A stretch of DNA of 64,000 bases from Rosistilla carotiformis (GTDB taxonomy: Bacteria > Planctomycetota > Planctomycetia > Pirellulales > Pirellulaceae), in contig NZ_CP036348.1 in assembly GCF_007753095.1 (NCBI RefSeq), forward strand, positions 4,875,411 to 4,939,410, read 5' to 3'. Shown piece by piece: positions 8,082-17,300 of the stretch. Both the position numbers and the translations under genes were made by a program. Numbering within the stretch: the first letter of the stretch is position 1; the number at the start of each line of letters is the position of its first letter. The notes under the pieces were generated by a model. It had not been told where the DNA came from. It did no database searches and saw only the letters and a list, made by a program, of their open reading frames with translations.

Positions 8082-9050
8082 ATTGCACTGCGGTGCGCTT
8101 AGATGTCCTGAACTGTCTTCCAATGGGTGATTGCAATATCCAATTTGCAATGTTCATTTTGCAATTTGCAATCGCCCCATTCGGCACCGAATTTGGGAAA
8201 GCCAAAAGCCAAACGGTAATCACTTCGAGCGCATCAGGGCTGTAGGCTCGACCGTTTGCCCAGCCCAGGCCATCGGCCTGGGAAGCGACGACGGCCTCAC
8301 ATCACATCTCCTCAATCTCTCAGGGCCGCAGGCCCGACGGTTTGTAGCGACTAACAAATTGCCGGGCCTGCGGCCCTGCTGCGCGATCGGCGGCTGGCTG
8401 GGTCCCAGGCCGATGGCCTGGGCTGGGCAAATTACCGTGCCTGCGGCCCTGATGCGCGAGGACTTCCGGTGGCGGCAACCTTTAATGGGTGTCCCCTTTC
8501 GGTATTCTCCATTTTTCCATTTTTCCATTGCACTGCGGTGCGTTGAGATCTCTCCAACTGCCTTCTGATGGGTGATTGCAATAGCCAAGTTGCCATGTTC
8601 ATTTTGCAATTTGCAATCGCCCCATTCGGCACCGATTTTGGGAAAAGCCAAGTGCCAAACGGTAATCACTTCGAGCGCATCCGGGCTGTAAGCTCGACCG
8701 TTTGCCTAGCCCAGGCTGCAGGCCTGGGAAGCGACGACGGCCTCCCATCTCCTCAATCGCGTCAGGGCCGCAGGCCCGACGGTTTGTAGCGACCAACAAA
8801 TTGCCGGGCCTGCGGCCCTGACGCGATCGGCGGCTGGCTGGGTCCCAGGCCGATGGCCTGGGCTGGGCAAATTACCGTGCCTGCGGCCCTGATACGCGAA
8901 GGCTTCCGGCAGCGGTAACGTTTAATGGGTGTCCCCTTTCGGTATTCAGGACGATGGCCTGGGCTGGGCAAATTACCGTGCCTGCGGCCCTGATGCGCGA
9001 GGACTTCCGGTGGCGGTAACTTTATAGTGGGTGTCCCCTTTCGGTATTCA
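8082..9050 (+). repeat. Tandem intergenic repeat, ~445-bp unit
   Basis: Two long copies lie head to tail. The landmark ATGGGTGATTGCAAT occurs at 8123 and 8568, and the landmark GGGTGTCCCCTTTCGGTATTC closes each unit (near 8487-8507 and 8925-8945). A third, partial copy of about 95 bp (8951-9050) repeats only the last part. Each unit holds GC-rich palindromes such as CCCAGGCCGATGGCCTGGG and short AT-rich words like TTGCAATTTGCAAT. The copies differ by scattered substitutions and small indels. No gene is present; minus- and plus-strand open frames here are repeat artefacts. The function is unknown; hairpin-rich blocks of this kind can be related to REP elements. Confidence 0.8.
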
Positions 9051-9202
9051 CGCGTGCCGGATTGTTTGCCTCGGCACACGCAGAGATCACCCCTGAACTT
9101 CGGCCGCAACGCGCCGATCTTCCGATTCGAAGTGTGATATCATCGTCGCCGCTGCGAATCCCCCCCAAATTTCGAAACATTTGACGATCACCGGAAACCA
9201 CC

Positions 9203-9829
9203 ATGAACCGACTCAATAGCCGCATTGAAGATCTAGCGAATAGGTCCACCAGCGCGCGAACCATCTGCCAATCATTGTTTGGGCTGTGGGTCGTGCTGGG
9301 CACACTGAATGCCACACCGCTGTTTGCCCAAACGGATCCGCACAACGCCACCACGACTTTTCTTGTCGTTCGGCACGCCGAGCGAGATGGCAATTTGGAC
9401 AAGCTTACGAAGACTGGCCAGCAACGTTCACAAATTCTTGCTTCGCTCGGTAGGGCTCTGAATGTGCAAGCGATTTATTCGACCGATACCCAACGGACGA
9501 AAGGTACAGTGCAACCGCTGGCAACGGCTGCCGGTACCGAGATCCGAATCTATGAGACACCGAGCAAAGATTGGATCGCTTCGCTTGCGCACAAACATGC
9601 TGGGGAAGTCGTTTTGATCGTTGGCCACTCCAACACGGCTGGCGCGATCGCGGGCATGCTTGCGAAGCGAAAACACCTTGAGCTCGCCCACGACGAATAC
9701 GACGCCCTGTTTATCATTCGACAATCCGCTTCCGAAACGCAATCCTTACGGCTGCGATACGGAGCTTCGTCTGCCGGGGCTTCATCAGCCGATCCAGACA
9801 AGATGGGAACGCTCGTACCAACTCGCTGA
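9203..9829 (+). CDS. Histidine phosphatase family protein, exported
   Basis: A 208-residue protein with an N-terminal hydrophobic stretch ending in LFAQ, consistent with a signal peptide after a long charged leader. The phosphatase signature is VVRHAER (Arg57, His58, with RHAE in place of RHG), and the second catalytic His is His142 in VGHSNT. It is a single-domain member like SixA or small phosphoglycerate-mutase relatives and lacks the longer insertions of glycolytic mutases. The substrate is unknown. It stands alone between a repeat block and the convergent giant gene that ends at 9837. Confidence 0.82.
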   Translation: MNRLNSRIEDLANRSTSARTICQSLFGLWVVLGTLNATPLFAQTDPHNATTTFLVVRHAERDGNLDKLTKTGQQRSQILASLGRALNVQAIYSTDTQRTKGTVQPLATAAGTEIRIYETPSKDWIASLAHKHAGEVVLIVGHSNTAGAIAGMLAKRKHLELAHDEYDALFIIRQSASETQSLRLRYGASSAGASSADPDKMGTLVPTR

Positions 9830-9836
9830 ACGGCGA

Positions 9837-12800
9837 CTAAGAGCGCAACAACGACAGGTCGGTTGTTGTCGTCGTTTGTAGCTTTGCCTCGACCTCGGCT
9901 TTTGCGCTCCGCTGCGTCGCCGGCTTTTTTACCTCTAAGTTGTATTTCCCCGGCGGGACGCTGAATGTGTAGCTGCCATCGGTGGCGGTCTCGATCTTCG
10001 ATACCGGTTTTCCCTTGGCGTCGGTCAACGAGACAGTCAAGCCGGGCTGGGCGATCGATCCTTCCAATACTCGCCCCGCGATACGCCCGATCGGCTCGAT
10101 CACCTGCACCGGCAATGCCACCACGTTGGAACCCGTCTTCCCTGCGTTTGTCGTGATCGTCAATTCGATCTGTTCGGGAACTGGCAAAGCCTTGGGCCAC
10201 GCCAACTGCCAAGTTTCATCCCCATCCCCCAATCGATCCGCCTTTATCGGTTTGACTTTGGTATCCGTCGTCGCCACCACGGGCAGCACACTCACGCTCG
10301 CCACACCGCTTGGGTTTCGCCGCAGATGAATCAACACCGTCATTTGGTCAGATATCGATTCGCCACGAGCATGGATCTCGTCGGGCAACGCGTCGTCCAA
10401 CAGGAAGCGATGCGTGCCCGTCACCTTTTGATTTCCGATTGGATCGGTGGTTGTTACCCGCAAGCGATGTACCCCCGTTCCAAAATGCGTTGGGATTGGC
10501 AACTGCCAATCACTCCGTTTGGCAACCACTTGCAACGTCGCTTGCGTTCCCCCACCGGCAAACTTCGCGTCGATGGAACGCGATGTTGGAACGTCGGTCC
10601 GCCACAGAACTTCCTGACCACCATCGCTTGAAAGCACTTCAATCGTCAACCCGTCGGCATCGGCAAGCTGGCGTGCCTTGAGGGTTGCCAGGATCGGTTG
10701 GCCGGGAACGATCGCATCGACTGCGCTCACGTCGATCGTAGGCGTTCGTTGCGCTTGCAACCGCACGCGACTCGACTGTCTCGGAAACCGCCCCGATAGT
10801 GCAAAGTAGCCGGGGTCGCCATTGATCGAGACGGGAAGCGAGACTTCCGGTTCACGGCCTTCGTCAAACCTCAGGTTGTGCGCAAACAATTGACAGCGTG
10901 ATTGCTCCGCCGCCAGTTGTGATTGCAATCGGCTGTCTCCAAAATCGATCAACGGAGCGATCGCTGTCGAATCGAGTTCCAACCGGAAAGTGGGTTCGGG
11001 TAGCGAAGGATCGCTCCCCTCCAAACGCATCTGATTGCGTAGGACATCGACCGACAGTTCGTTGTCGCCGTGAGGGCGGACTCGATATTCGGCCGGTCCC
11101 AATTTGAAGGCCTCACGCGGGTCGAGGACTTCGGTCGCGATCCGCCATCGCCCCAACACCGCGCCACTTTTGGGTTCCGTCGCTGTCAGCAACAAGCTTG
11201 GGTCACGCGAGGTTTGCGAACCTGCCGGACTCTTTTTCGTCGTTGGCTCCGCCGGCAAAAAACGAATCGGCGTGGCGACATCTCGCTGGCACGGAATCGG
11301 AGCCGTCGTCAACGTACCCAGCGAAGGAGAACTCACTGAAACGACGATCGACGCGATCGAAGGATCATGGCAAATCAGCTGCCAGGCTAGGGCCTGCGGC
11401 TGGTTGTCGGGCCACAATGCCAAACGAACGTCGCGGCCGCGTGAACTTGCTGCCGGTCCAAAGTCGATCTCGACCGGGGGCCGGATCGGTTGTTTGGGCA
11501 TCTTCAGCGGAATCAATTCGGTTTGCGTCCCCCGCGTCAATTGCAACCAGATCCCTCCCACAAAGGGATCCACTTGGGCGACGTCCGACGGCGTAAGATC
11601 GAACTGAATTTGGTCGATCTGGTCGGCTTTTAAGGTCCCACGCGGTGGAACGACGGCGATGCAGTTGCCTGCCGAAGCAAAAAATTCATAGGTCACCGGA
11701 ACCGCGTCCATCACGTCGACTTGATAGTGCAGCGCGATCTGGGCCGTTGGCGTATCCCACGTTAAATCGCCCAGTCCGCCCCGGATTGCGACAGGAATCA
11801 TCGCATCGCTGCGGGCGATCGAACGTTGTTGCGCAATCGATCGATAGATCGGGATCGCGTCGATCGTGGCCGTTTGTGCGACGTAATCGTTCAACCAGCT
11901 GAGGTATCGCGAGGCGGAGGCCTTCGCGATCGCTTCGGCCTGCTGGGACAACGTTTGAAGGCAGATCTGCGGTTGGTCGGACATTGCGTCGACCGACGAC
12001 ATCGCCGACGCCAGCGTGGCCGACTGATTTGCAGCCCGGTACTCGGGACCAAACGAATATTCAATCGGTTGGTTTAGAATCTGAGATCGGACCGAGGCCG
12101 GAATGGTTGTCGAGATCAGTCCCGAAGTGCTCGCTTCGCTGTTGGTGATTTGATCACTGTGGCTTTGAGTCATCTGCTTCAACTGACGGTCCAAGGCTTC
12201 GGAAGCCTGCCGCAACACCGCCAATTCACCCGTCAAGATCCCCGCTCCCTGAATCGTCCCGCGGCGCAACTTGCCGATCGCACCGATCAGATCCGCGGCG
12301 CGCCGCTGGGCCAGCAGATAGTCTCGATCGTGGTCCCAATGAACCCCTACGGCCGCGTCGGTTGCGATCGTCTGGCTTGCGACCTTCAATCGGCGAATCG
12401 CCAAACCGACCGATTCTTCCGCGGCCAAGGCGGTCCCCGACATGACCAAGGCGGAATCCAATTGTCGCGTGACTTCAGAGTCCAAGGTCATCCCTGAATT
12501 CCAAGCCAGGCGTTGAGCGACCACAAATGCATTGGTCACGTCGTTGATCCGTGGACTCAAGATCGCAATCGCCGCCGGATCGGATCCTAATCGTCCATGG
12601 ATCCGGAACATTCGCAGCGCGGTAGCGATTTGTTGATCGTTTGCTTGGCTCATCCGCAGTCGATCGATCGCTTGGGTGATCGGAAAGGTCGGTGGCGTTT
12701 TCCAGGCGTTCCGCACGGCGGCGAGCAGTTCCAAAGAATCCCGATCGATGCGAACGCTGCGATCAAATTGAGCGACGACCGCTTCCAGCGCGACCGCGGC

Positions 12801-14339
12801 CTGATCGGATGCGAAAGCCGCCGTATACTTGGCGACCGCTTTGCCAATCGCAGCGGCCTGTTCGGCAGCGGGAATCGTCGCAGTGATCTTTTGATGTTCG
12901 GTCATCAGAGTTTTCGCGCGGGCCTCGATCTCCGTCGCTTCGCGATCCGAAAGCATTCGCGCCGCAGCCAACCGCAGCGAATCGGGACGCGTTTGAGCGC
13001 GGGTCGCCAACGCGTTGTCGATCTCCGCCAAACATTCGACTTGAATGCGTGCGACCGCCGATGCGACGTTGTTTTCGTTTTCACCACGACGCCAGCCCGA
13101 TTCGATCTGGCTGAGCGATTGTGCCCAACGCCGCCCCGTCTCGGGCAACCAGGGTAGTTCGGTATTGGCCAAGTACATCTCACGCAATCGCCAACCCGCA
13201 GTCAGCGCCGCGGGATATTCCCGATGCGCCGAATCGATCGTTGCCGTGATTGGCGAGAAACAGACATTGGATTCTCCAGGAATCCATTCGATACGTTGTT
13301 CGGGCCCCGCTTGCAAGGAAGCCGATGCAATCAATGGTGCCGCCCAATCCACCGCTTCTTTCAACGACACGCGTCCGTCGTGATCGCAGTCCGCCGCCGC
13401 ATCACACAACGACTGGGTCAAGCAATAACTCATCAAACTTTGCGGTGCGGCACGCAATCCACGCGCCGGACCTTGGTCCGATGCCGACAACAAGACGTGC
13501 GTGTCACCGATTTCATGAAGCGATAATTGTTCCTTGATGGCTCGATTTAGCAACTGCAACCGCTGCTGCGAATCTCCTTCATCCGACACGATCGGCCAAT
13601 GAACCTCCAGGATCAGCAGCTTCTTTTCAGCAGGCGATTTCTCGAGCTGTGCAAGGACATCGACCAGCGATATCGCCACGTTTTGCTCGGTTTTCGGATC
13701 GACTCCGTAGAAATAGACCTGTCCCTGGTCGATCCGCGCCAGCGTGCTCACATGCAGCACGACCTGCTGCCGCGAATCGGTTTGAACCAACGCGTCACGC
13801 CATGATTTCCCAGGTTTCGATGCGTTCCGTTTTTTGGGAGGGGCATTTTCCGAAGCTGCTTGGCCAGCGCTAGCATCAGCCGATTTGGCGGCCTCGGCCT
13901 TGGCATCGGTCCCGCCGCTTTTGGCATCGGGGTCCTTTGCATTTTTGGTGGCGGTAGGCGTTCCAGATGCGTCCGCATCCGGCTTCGCAGTCTCCTCATC
14001 GCCCTCGGACTCCACGACGTTGGCGACACCTTGAAGCGGCGCGTTCGCGGGAACAAGCCCTAAAAATAGTTCGTCGGTAGGCGGGTGTGGCGCGTCGACA
14101 CCCAAGGCTTCATCGTCCGGCTGCAGGTACAACGACACGAGCACCGTGCGATGATTCGGCGATGGGAGCGATGCAAACGCCAAGATCGTGCCCATCAGCG
14201 TTGCCAACAAACAGCTGCCGATCGCTAGTTGACGATATCGCGAGGGCCCGTGGAGTATCGGTCCACTACGCCATCGCGGCGGGTTCGCGGCGGCAGTCTC
14301 CGGCGCGGTTGCGTTGACTTCCGATGCTGATTCGCTCAT
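9837..14339 (-). CDS. Giant single-pass protein with degenerate caspase-like domain
   Basis: A 1500-residue protein. One membrane helix (LAIGSCLLATLMGTILAFA) lies near residues 38-58, followed by a linker rich in Ala, Lys and Asp. At roughly 180-370 there is a caspase-like region parallel to the upstream giant: QGQVYFYGVD, then KKLLILEVHWP in place of the LLLDxC strand, then an EF-hand-like loop DHDGRVSLKEAV, which commonly follows planctomycete caspase domains. The catalytic His and Cys are both missing. The middle is alpha-helical and repeat-poor, then beta-rich segments follow. The last 90 residues (GRIAGRVLEGSIAQPGLTVS) form a carboxypeptidase-regulatory-like domain. The start overlaps the preceding gene's stop by 4 bases, so the two are translationally coupled. 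Confidence 0.7.
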   Translation of the reverse strand: MSESASEVNATAPETAAANPPRWRSGPILHGPSRYRQLAIGSCLLATLMGTILAFASLPSPNHRTVLVSLYLQPDDEALGVDAPHPPTDELFLGLVPANAPLQGVANVVESEGDEETAKPDADASGTPTATKNAKDPDAKSGGTDAKAEAAKSADASAGQAASENAPPKKRNASKPGKSWRDALVQTDSRQQVVLHVSTLARIDQGQVYFYGVDPKTEQNVAISLVDVLAQLEKSPAEKKLLILEVHWPIVSDEGDSQQRLQLLNRAIKEQLSLHEIGDTHVLLSASDQGPARGLRAAPQSLMSYCLTQSLCDAAADCDHDGRVSLKEAVDWAAPLIASASLQAGPEQRIEWIPGESNVCFSPITATIDSAHREYPAALTAGWRLREMYLANTELPWLPETGRRWAQSLSQIESGWRRGENENNVASAVARIQVECLAEIDNALATRAQTRPDSLRLAAARMLSDREATEIEARAKTLMTEHQKITATIPAAEQAAAIGKAVAKYTAAFASDQAAVALEAVVAQFDRSVRIDRDSLELLAAVRNAWKTPPTFPITQAIDRLRMSQANDQQIATALRMFRIHGRLGSDPAAIAILSPRINDVTNAFVVAQRLAWNSGMTLDSEVTRQLDSALVMSGTALAAEESVGLAIRRLKVASQTIATDAAVGVHWDHDRDYLLAQRRAADLIGAIGKLRRGTIQGAGILTGELAVLRQASEALDRQLKQMTQSHSDQITNSEASTSGLISTTIPASVRSQILNQPIEYSFGPEYRAANQSATLASAMSSVDAMSDQPQICLQTLSQQAEAIAKASASRYLSWLNDYVAQTATIDAIPIYRSIAQQRSIARSDAMIPVAIRGGLGDLTWDTPTAQIALHYQVDVMDAVPVTYEFFASAGNCIAVVPPRGTLKADQIDQIQFDLTPSDVAQVDPFVGGIWLQLTRGTQTELIPLKMPKQPIRPPVEIDFGPAASSRGRDVRLALWPDNQPQALAWQLICHDPSIASIVVSVSSPSLGTLTTAPIPCQRDVATPIRFLPAEPTTKKSPAGSQTSRDPSLLLTATEPKSGAVLGRWRIATEVLDPREAFKLGPAEYRVRPHGDNELSVDVLRNQMRLEGSDPSLPEPTFRLELDSTAIAPLIDFGDSRLQSQLAAEQSRCQLFAHNLRFDEGREPEVSLPVSINGDPGYFALSGRFPRQSSRVRLQAQRTPTIDVSAVDAIVPGQPILATLKARQLADADGLTIEVLSSDGGQEVLWRTDVPTSRSIDAKFAGGGTQATLQVVAKRSDWQLPIPTHFGTGVHRLRVTTTDPIGNQKVTGTHRFLLDDALPDEIHARGESISDQMTVLIHLRRNPSGVASVSVLPVVATTDTKVKPIKADRLGDGDETWQLAWPKALPVPEQIELTITTNAGKTGSNVVALPVQVIEPIGRIAGRVLEGSIAQPGLTVSLTDAKGKPVSKIETATDGSYTFSVPPGKYNLEVKKPATQRSAKAEVEAKLQTTTTTDLSLLRS

Positions 14340-17300
14340 CGCTCGACTCCCGAATACGCGAGGCTTCCGCCGTCGGAAAGACTTCGCCGGGTGACGCTGG
14401 GGCGACGCGGCGGTTCGGCAAAGATCACCTTACCACCGGCACGCTCGGTGTCGCTCTTCACTTGATCGACAAGAATCAATTCGACCGATTGCAGTGAACG
14501 TTGGACATCATCGCCGGTAACCGGCCACTGCCGCAGCGTGAATTCGCCCAACGTGGTGAAACATTGTTCGTCTTGCCCTTCAAAGGCGAGCCCGCGGGTT
14601 CGCAACCGCAACGCCATCGAACGCGGCCCGCTGCCACGCAGCACCAAGCAAGACTGAGGCGTCAGCGTGCCGCTGCGGTCGGCAACCGTGTGCGTTTCAA
14701 TCGCGGCTGATTTCAGCCGTACTTCCCCCTCGCTCAACTGCCAACTGGCGGGCGCCAGATCCTGCAATTGCCTGAAGTCTTGATTGCGTACCAACGCCCC
14801 CACGGAATTTGCCTTTCGATCGCTAATCCAAACGCTGAATTGCGGCTGGCCGACGACTTCGCCTTGCACAGACAAATCGTAGCCGTCGCATGAGGGTTCC
14901 GAATTGTTCTGCCAACGAATCGGCATCGCTTTGTCGCCGTCGCGGGCTTCGACCCAAAGTTCGCTCGGACGTTGAATCGCCAGATTCCCACGTGTCGCAT
15001 CGGCCCACAACACCAACCGACGGGCGGAGATTCCCGGCACGGAGATCGGTTGCGGCGCCAACGCCAACGTCCAGCGACCACTTTGTCGTTGCGGACACCA
15101 ACGGAATTGTTTGTCGATCGCGGGCCACAGGCTGTACGTCCCGACCGTCGATCGATCCAAGATCAATTGCTCGCCATCGGACAACTGGATCGTGGTAGGC
15201 GCTGTCGCGCCGTCGGTCGCTACCGAGTACAGTCCCGCGTCCAACATCGGTGTCCAAGACGCCGCGGCATCGCCGGGACTGATAGGTACCGTCGCCACAG
15301 GATGAGTTTTGTCGGCCGATGTCGATGTCGCCTTGCGAATCGCGATCGGGGTCTCCACCGTTAACATCTCCGCGAGGGCGGAGGCCAATTCCGACGTTTT
15401 GTCGGCGGTCACGAAGCGCCCCGGAGGCAGTAGTTGCCGCACGGTGGCCAGTTGTTTTTGAGTCGCGGTTTTGTCCCCCGCATCAACGCGAAATCCGATC
15501 ACGTTGACCGTGATGCCGGTCCCGTTGAACTGTCTACGGAGCCATTGTTCGGGTGTCAGTCCCAACGGGTTGGCCACGCCATCGGTTGCGATTCGGTTGT
15601 CGGCACCGTCGGTGATCACGACCAAGCTGCGGACGCCATCGGCATCCCGAAGATCATTCGAAGCAGCCAGCATCGCAGCCAACAGAGGCGATTCGTTCCA
15701 TGGTTCGACGTTGGGATAACTGATCGCGTCGATTAAGTTCTGGCGCAGCGATCGGTCGCGAGGATCCCATACGATCGGAGCTTGAATACGGCGAATCGAA
15801 CGTTCCGCCGGCTGCACGGTCTTGGTTTCGCCTACGGCTTGGCCAAACGTCCAAACGCTCAACTTGACCCCGCTGGGAAGATCTTTCAACAGCGATTCGA
15901 TCGCGGTTACGGCGTGGGCATATTTTGTATCGGGCCCGAAGACCTGCCCCCGATCCGCCCCCATGCTGCCCGAACAATCCAACACCAGCGTGATCGCGCC
16001 GTCGGTCGCGTGGTGGTTCGGCGCGTCGGATCGAATGGCGATCTGGCCGCCAAGCGACTTGGGGTTTTGAACGATGTGAACGTCGGGAGTTTGTGCGATC
16101 GTGACCGGCAGCGGCGCCGTGATGCGTCGTCCGCGAAAGTAGCCATGCACCTGAACGTTTGCAGACGCCGGCGTGGTCCCTTCGCGACGCTCCAGATGCA
16201 CGATCAGGCCGTCCGCCTCCGTCGCCTGAGCTGCGTTTTTCATTTTCGAAAGATCGCACAACGGCCGGCAGACGCGTTGTCCCGCAGTGGGCTGCGTCAC
16301 TTGCAAGTCACCCGTCGCGTCGACCCAGATCGTCGCAAAGCCTTCGGCTCCATGATCCATCGTACGGACGCTCACATTGATTTGGTCAGTCCGCTGCGTC
16401 GTCCAAACCAATCCGTTGGGCAACGTGATCGTGACGGCAGACGACGGATCGGACAACAGTGGGTTGTTCGGAGAACGGGTCCGCGAATGCAGCGAAGCAA
16501 TATCGCCGGACAAGAGTTCGGCGACCCGCGCATAATACGCAGGCCCCGATGCCGAGAGCGACCAATAGGTGTCGGCGACAAAACGTTCGGTTTGCCAGGC
16601 GAGGAAGCGTGCGAACCCGTGGGTCCAGACCGCGGTCACGAACTGCTGACTTTCAAAAGGGGGCGTCGAAGCCATCCGGTGAATGCATTCAAGTCGGTTG
16701 CGCAATTGATCGTCTTCGTCGGCCGATTGCGGCGAGATCGGCGTGGTCGTCAATTGCCGTGCCGCCTTCTCACGTAGACCGATTTGGTAGCCGGCCGTTG
16801 CCAAGGCTTTCCACCACTGGGAATCGGTGGCAAAGATCTTCAGGCGATGTTCGACTTCGGCCCGAGTTTCCGATTCTCCGGCGACCATCGCATCGAACTC
16901 TTTCGCCGGCCAGACGCACAGCGACAACTGACCTCGGAGCGCCGCGGACGCTTGAATCGTGTTCAACGAAATCGGATGTTCGACGACCGCTTCGGAATTC
17001 GATCCCGCATCGGCACTCGCTGCCAACCGGCACAAACTTTCCCAGGCCGCGTGCCGCGTGGTCGCATCACTTCCCAACGTATGCAAGGCCGCGTAGACAT
17101 CCGGAAGGCAGCCTGCCTGTTGCGATAAAACATCGGATTGCCAAGCGTCGACACGTTTGCGAACCGCTGCGATTTGAGCGGTAACTTGTTGCGTCAGGTC
17201 TTTTAGATGCAGCAGTTCCGCGTTCCGTTGCGATTCTTTTGTTGCCACGTCGCCATTGACGATCGCTTCGATCTGCTGCAATGTTCCGTAGAGCGAGGGG

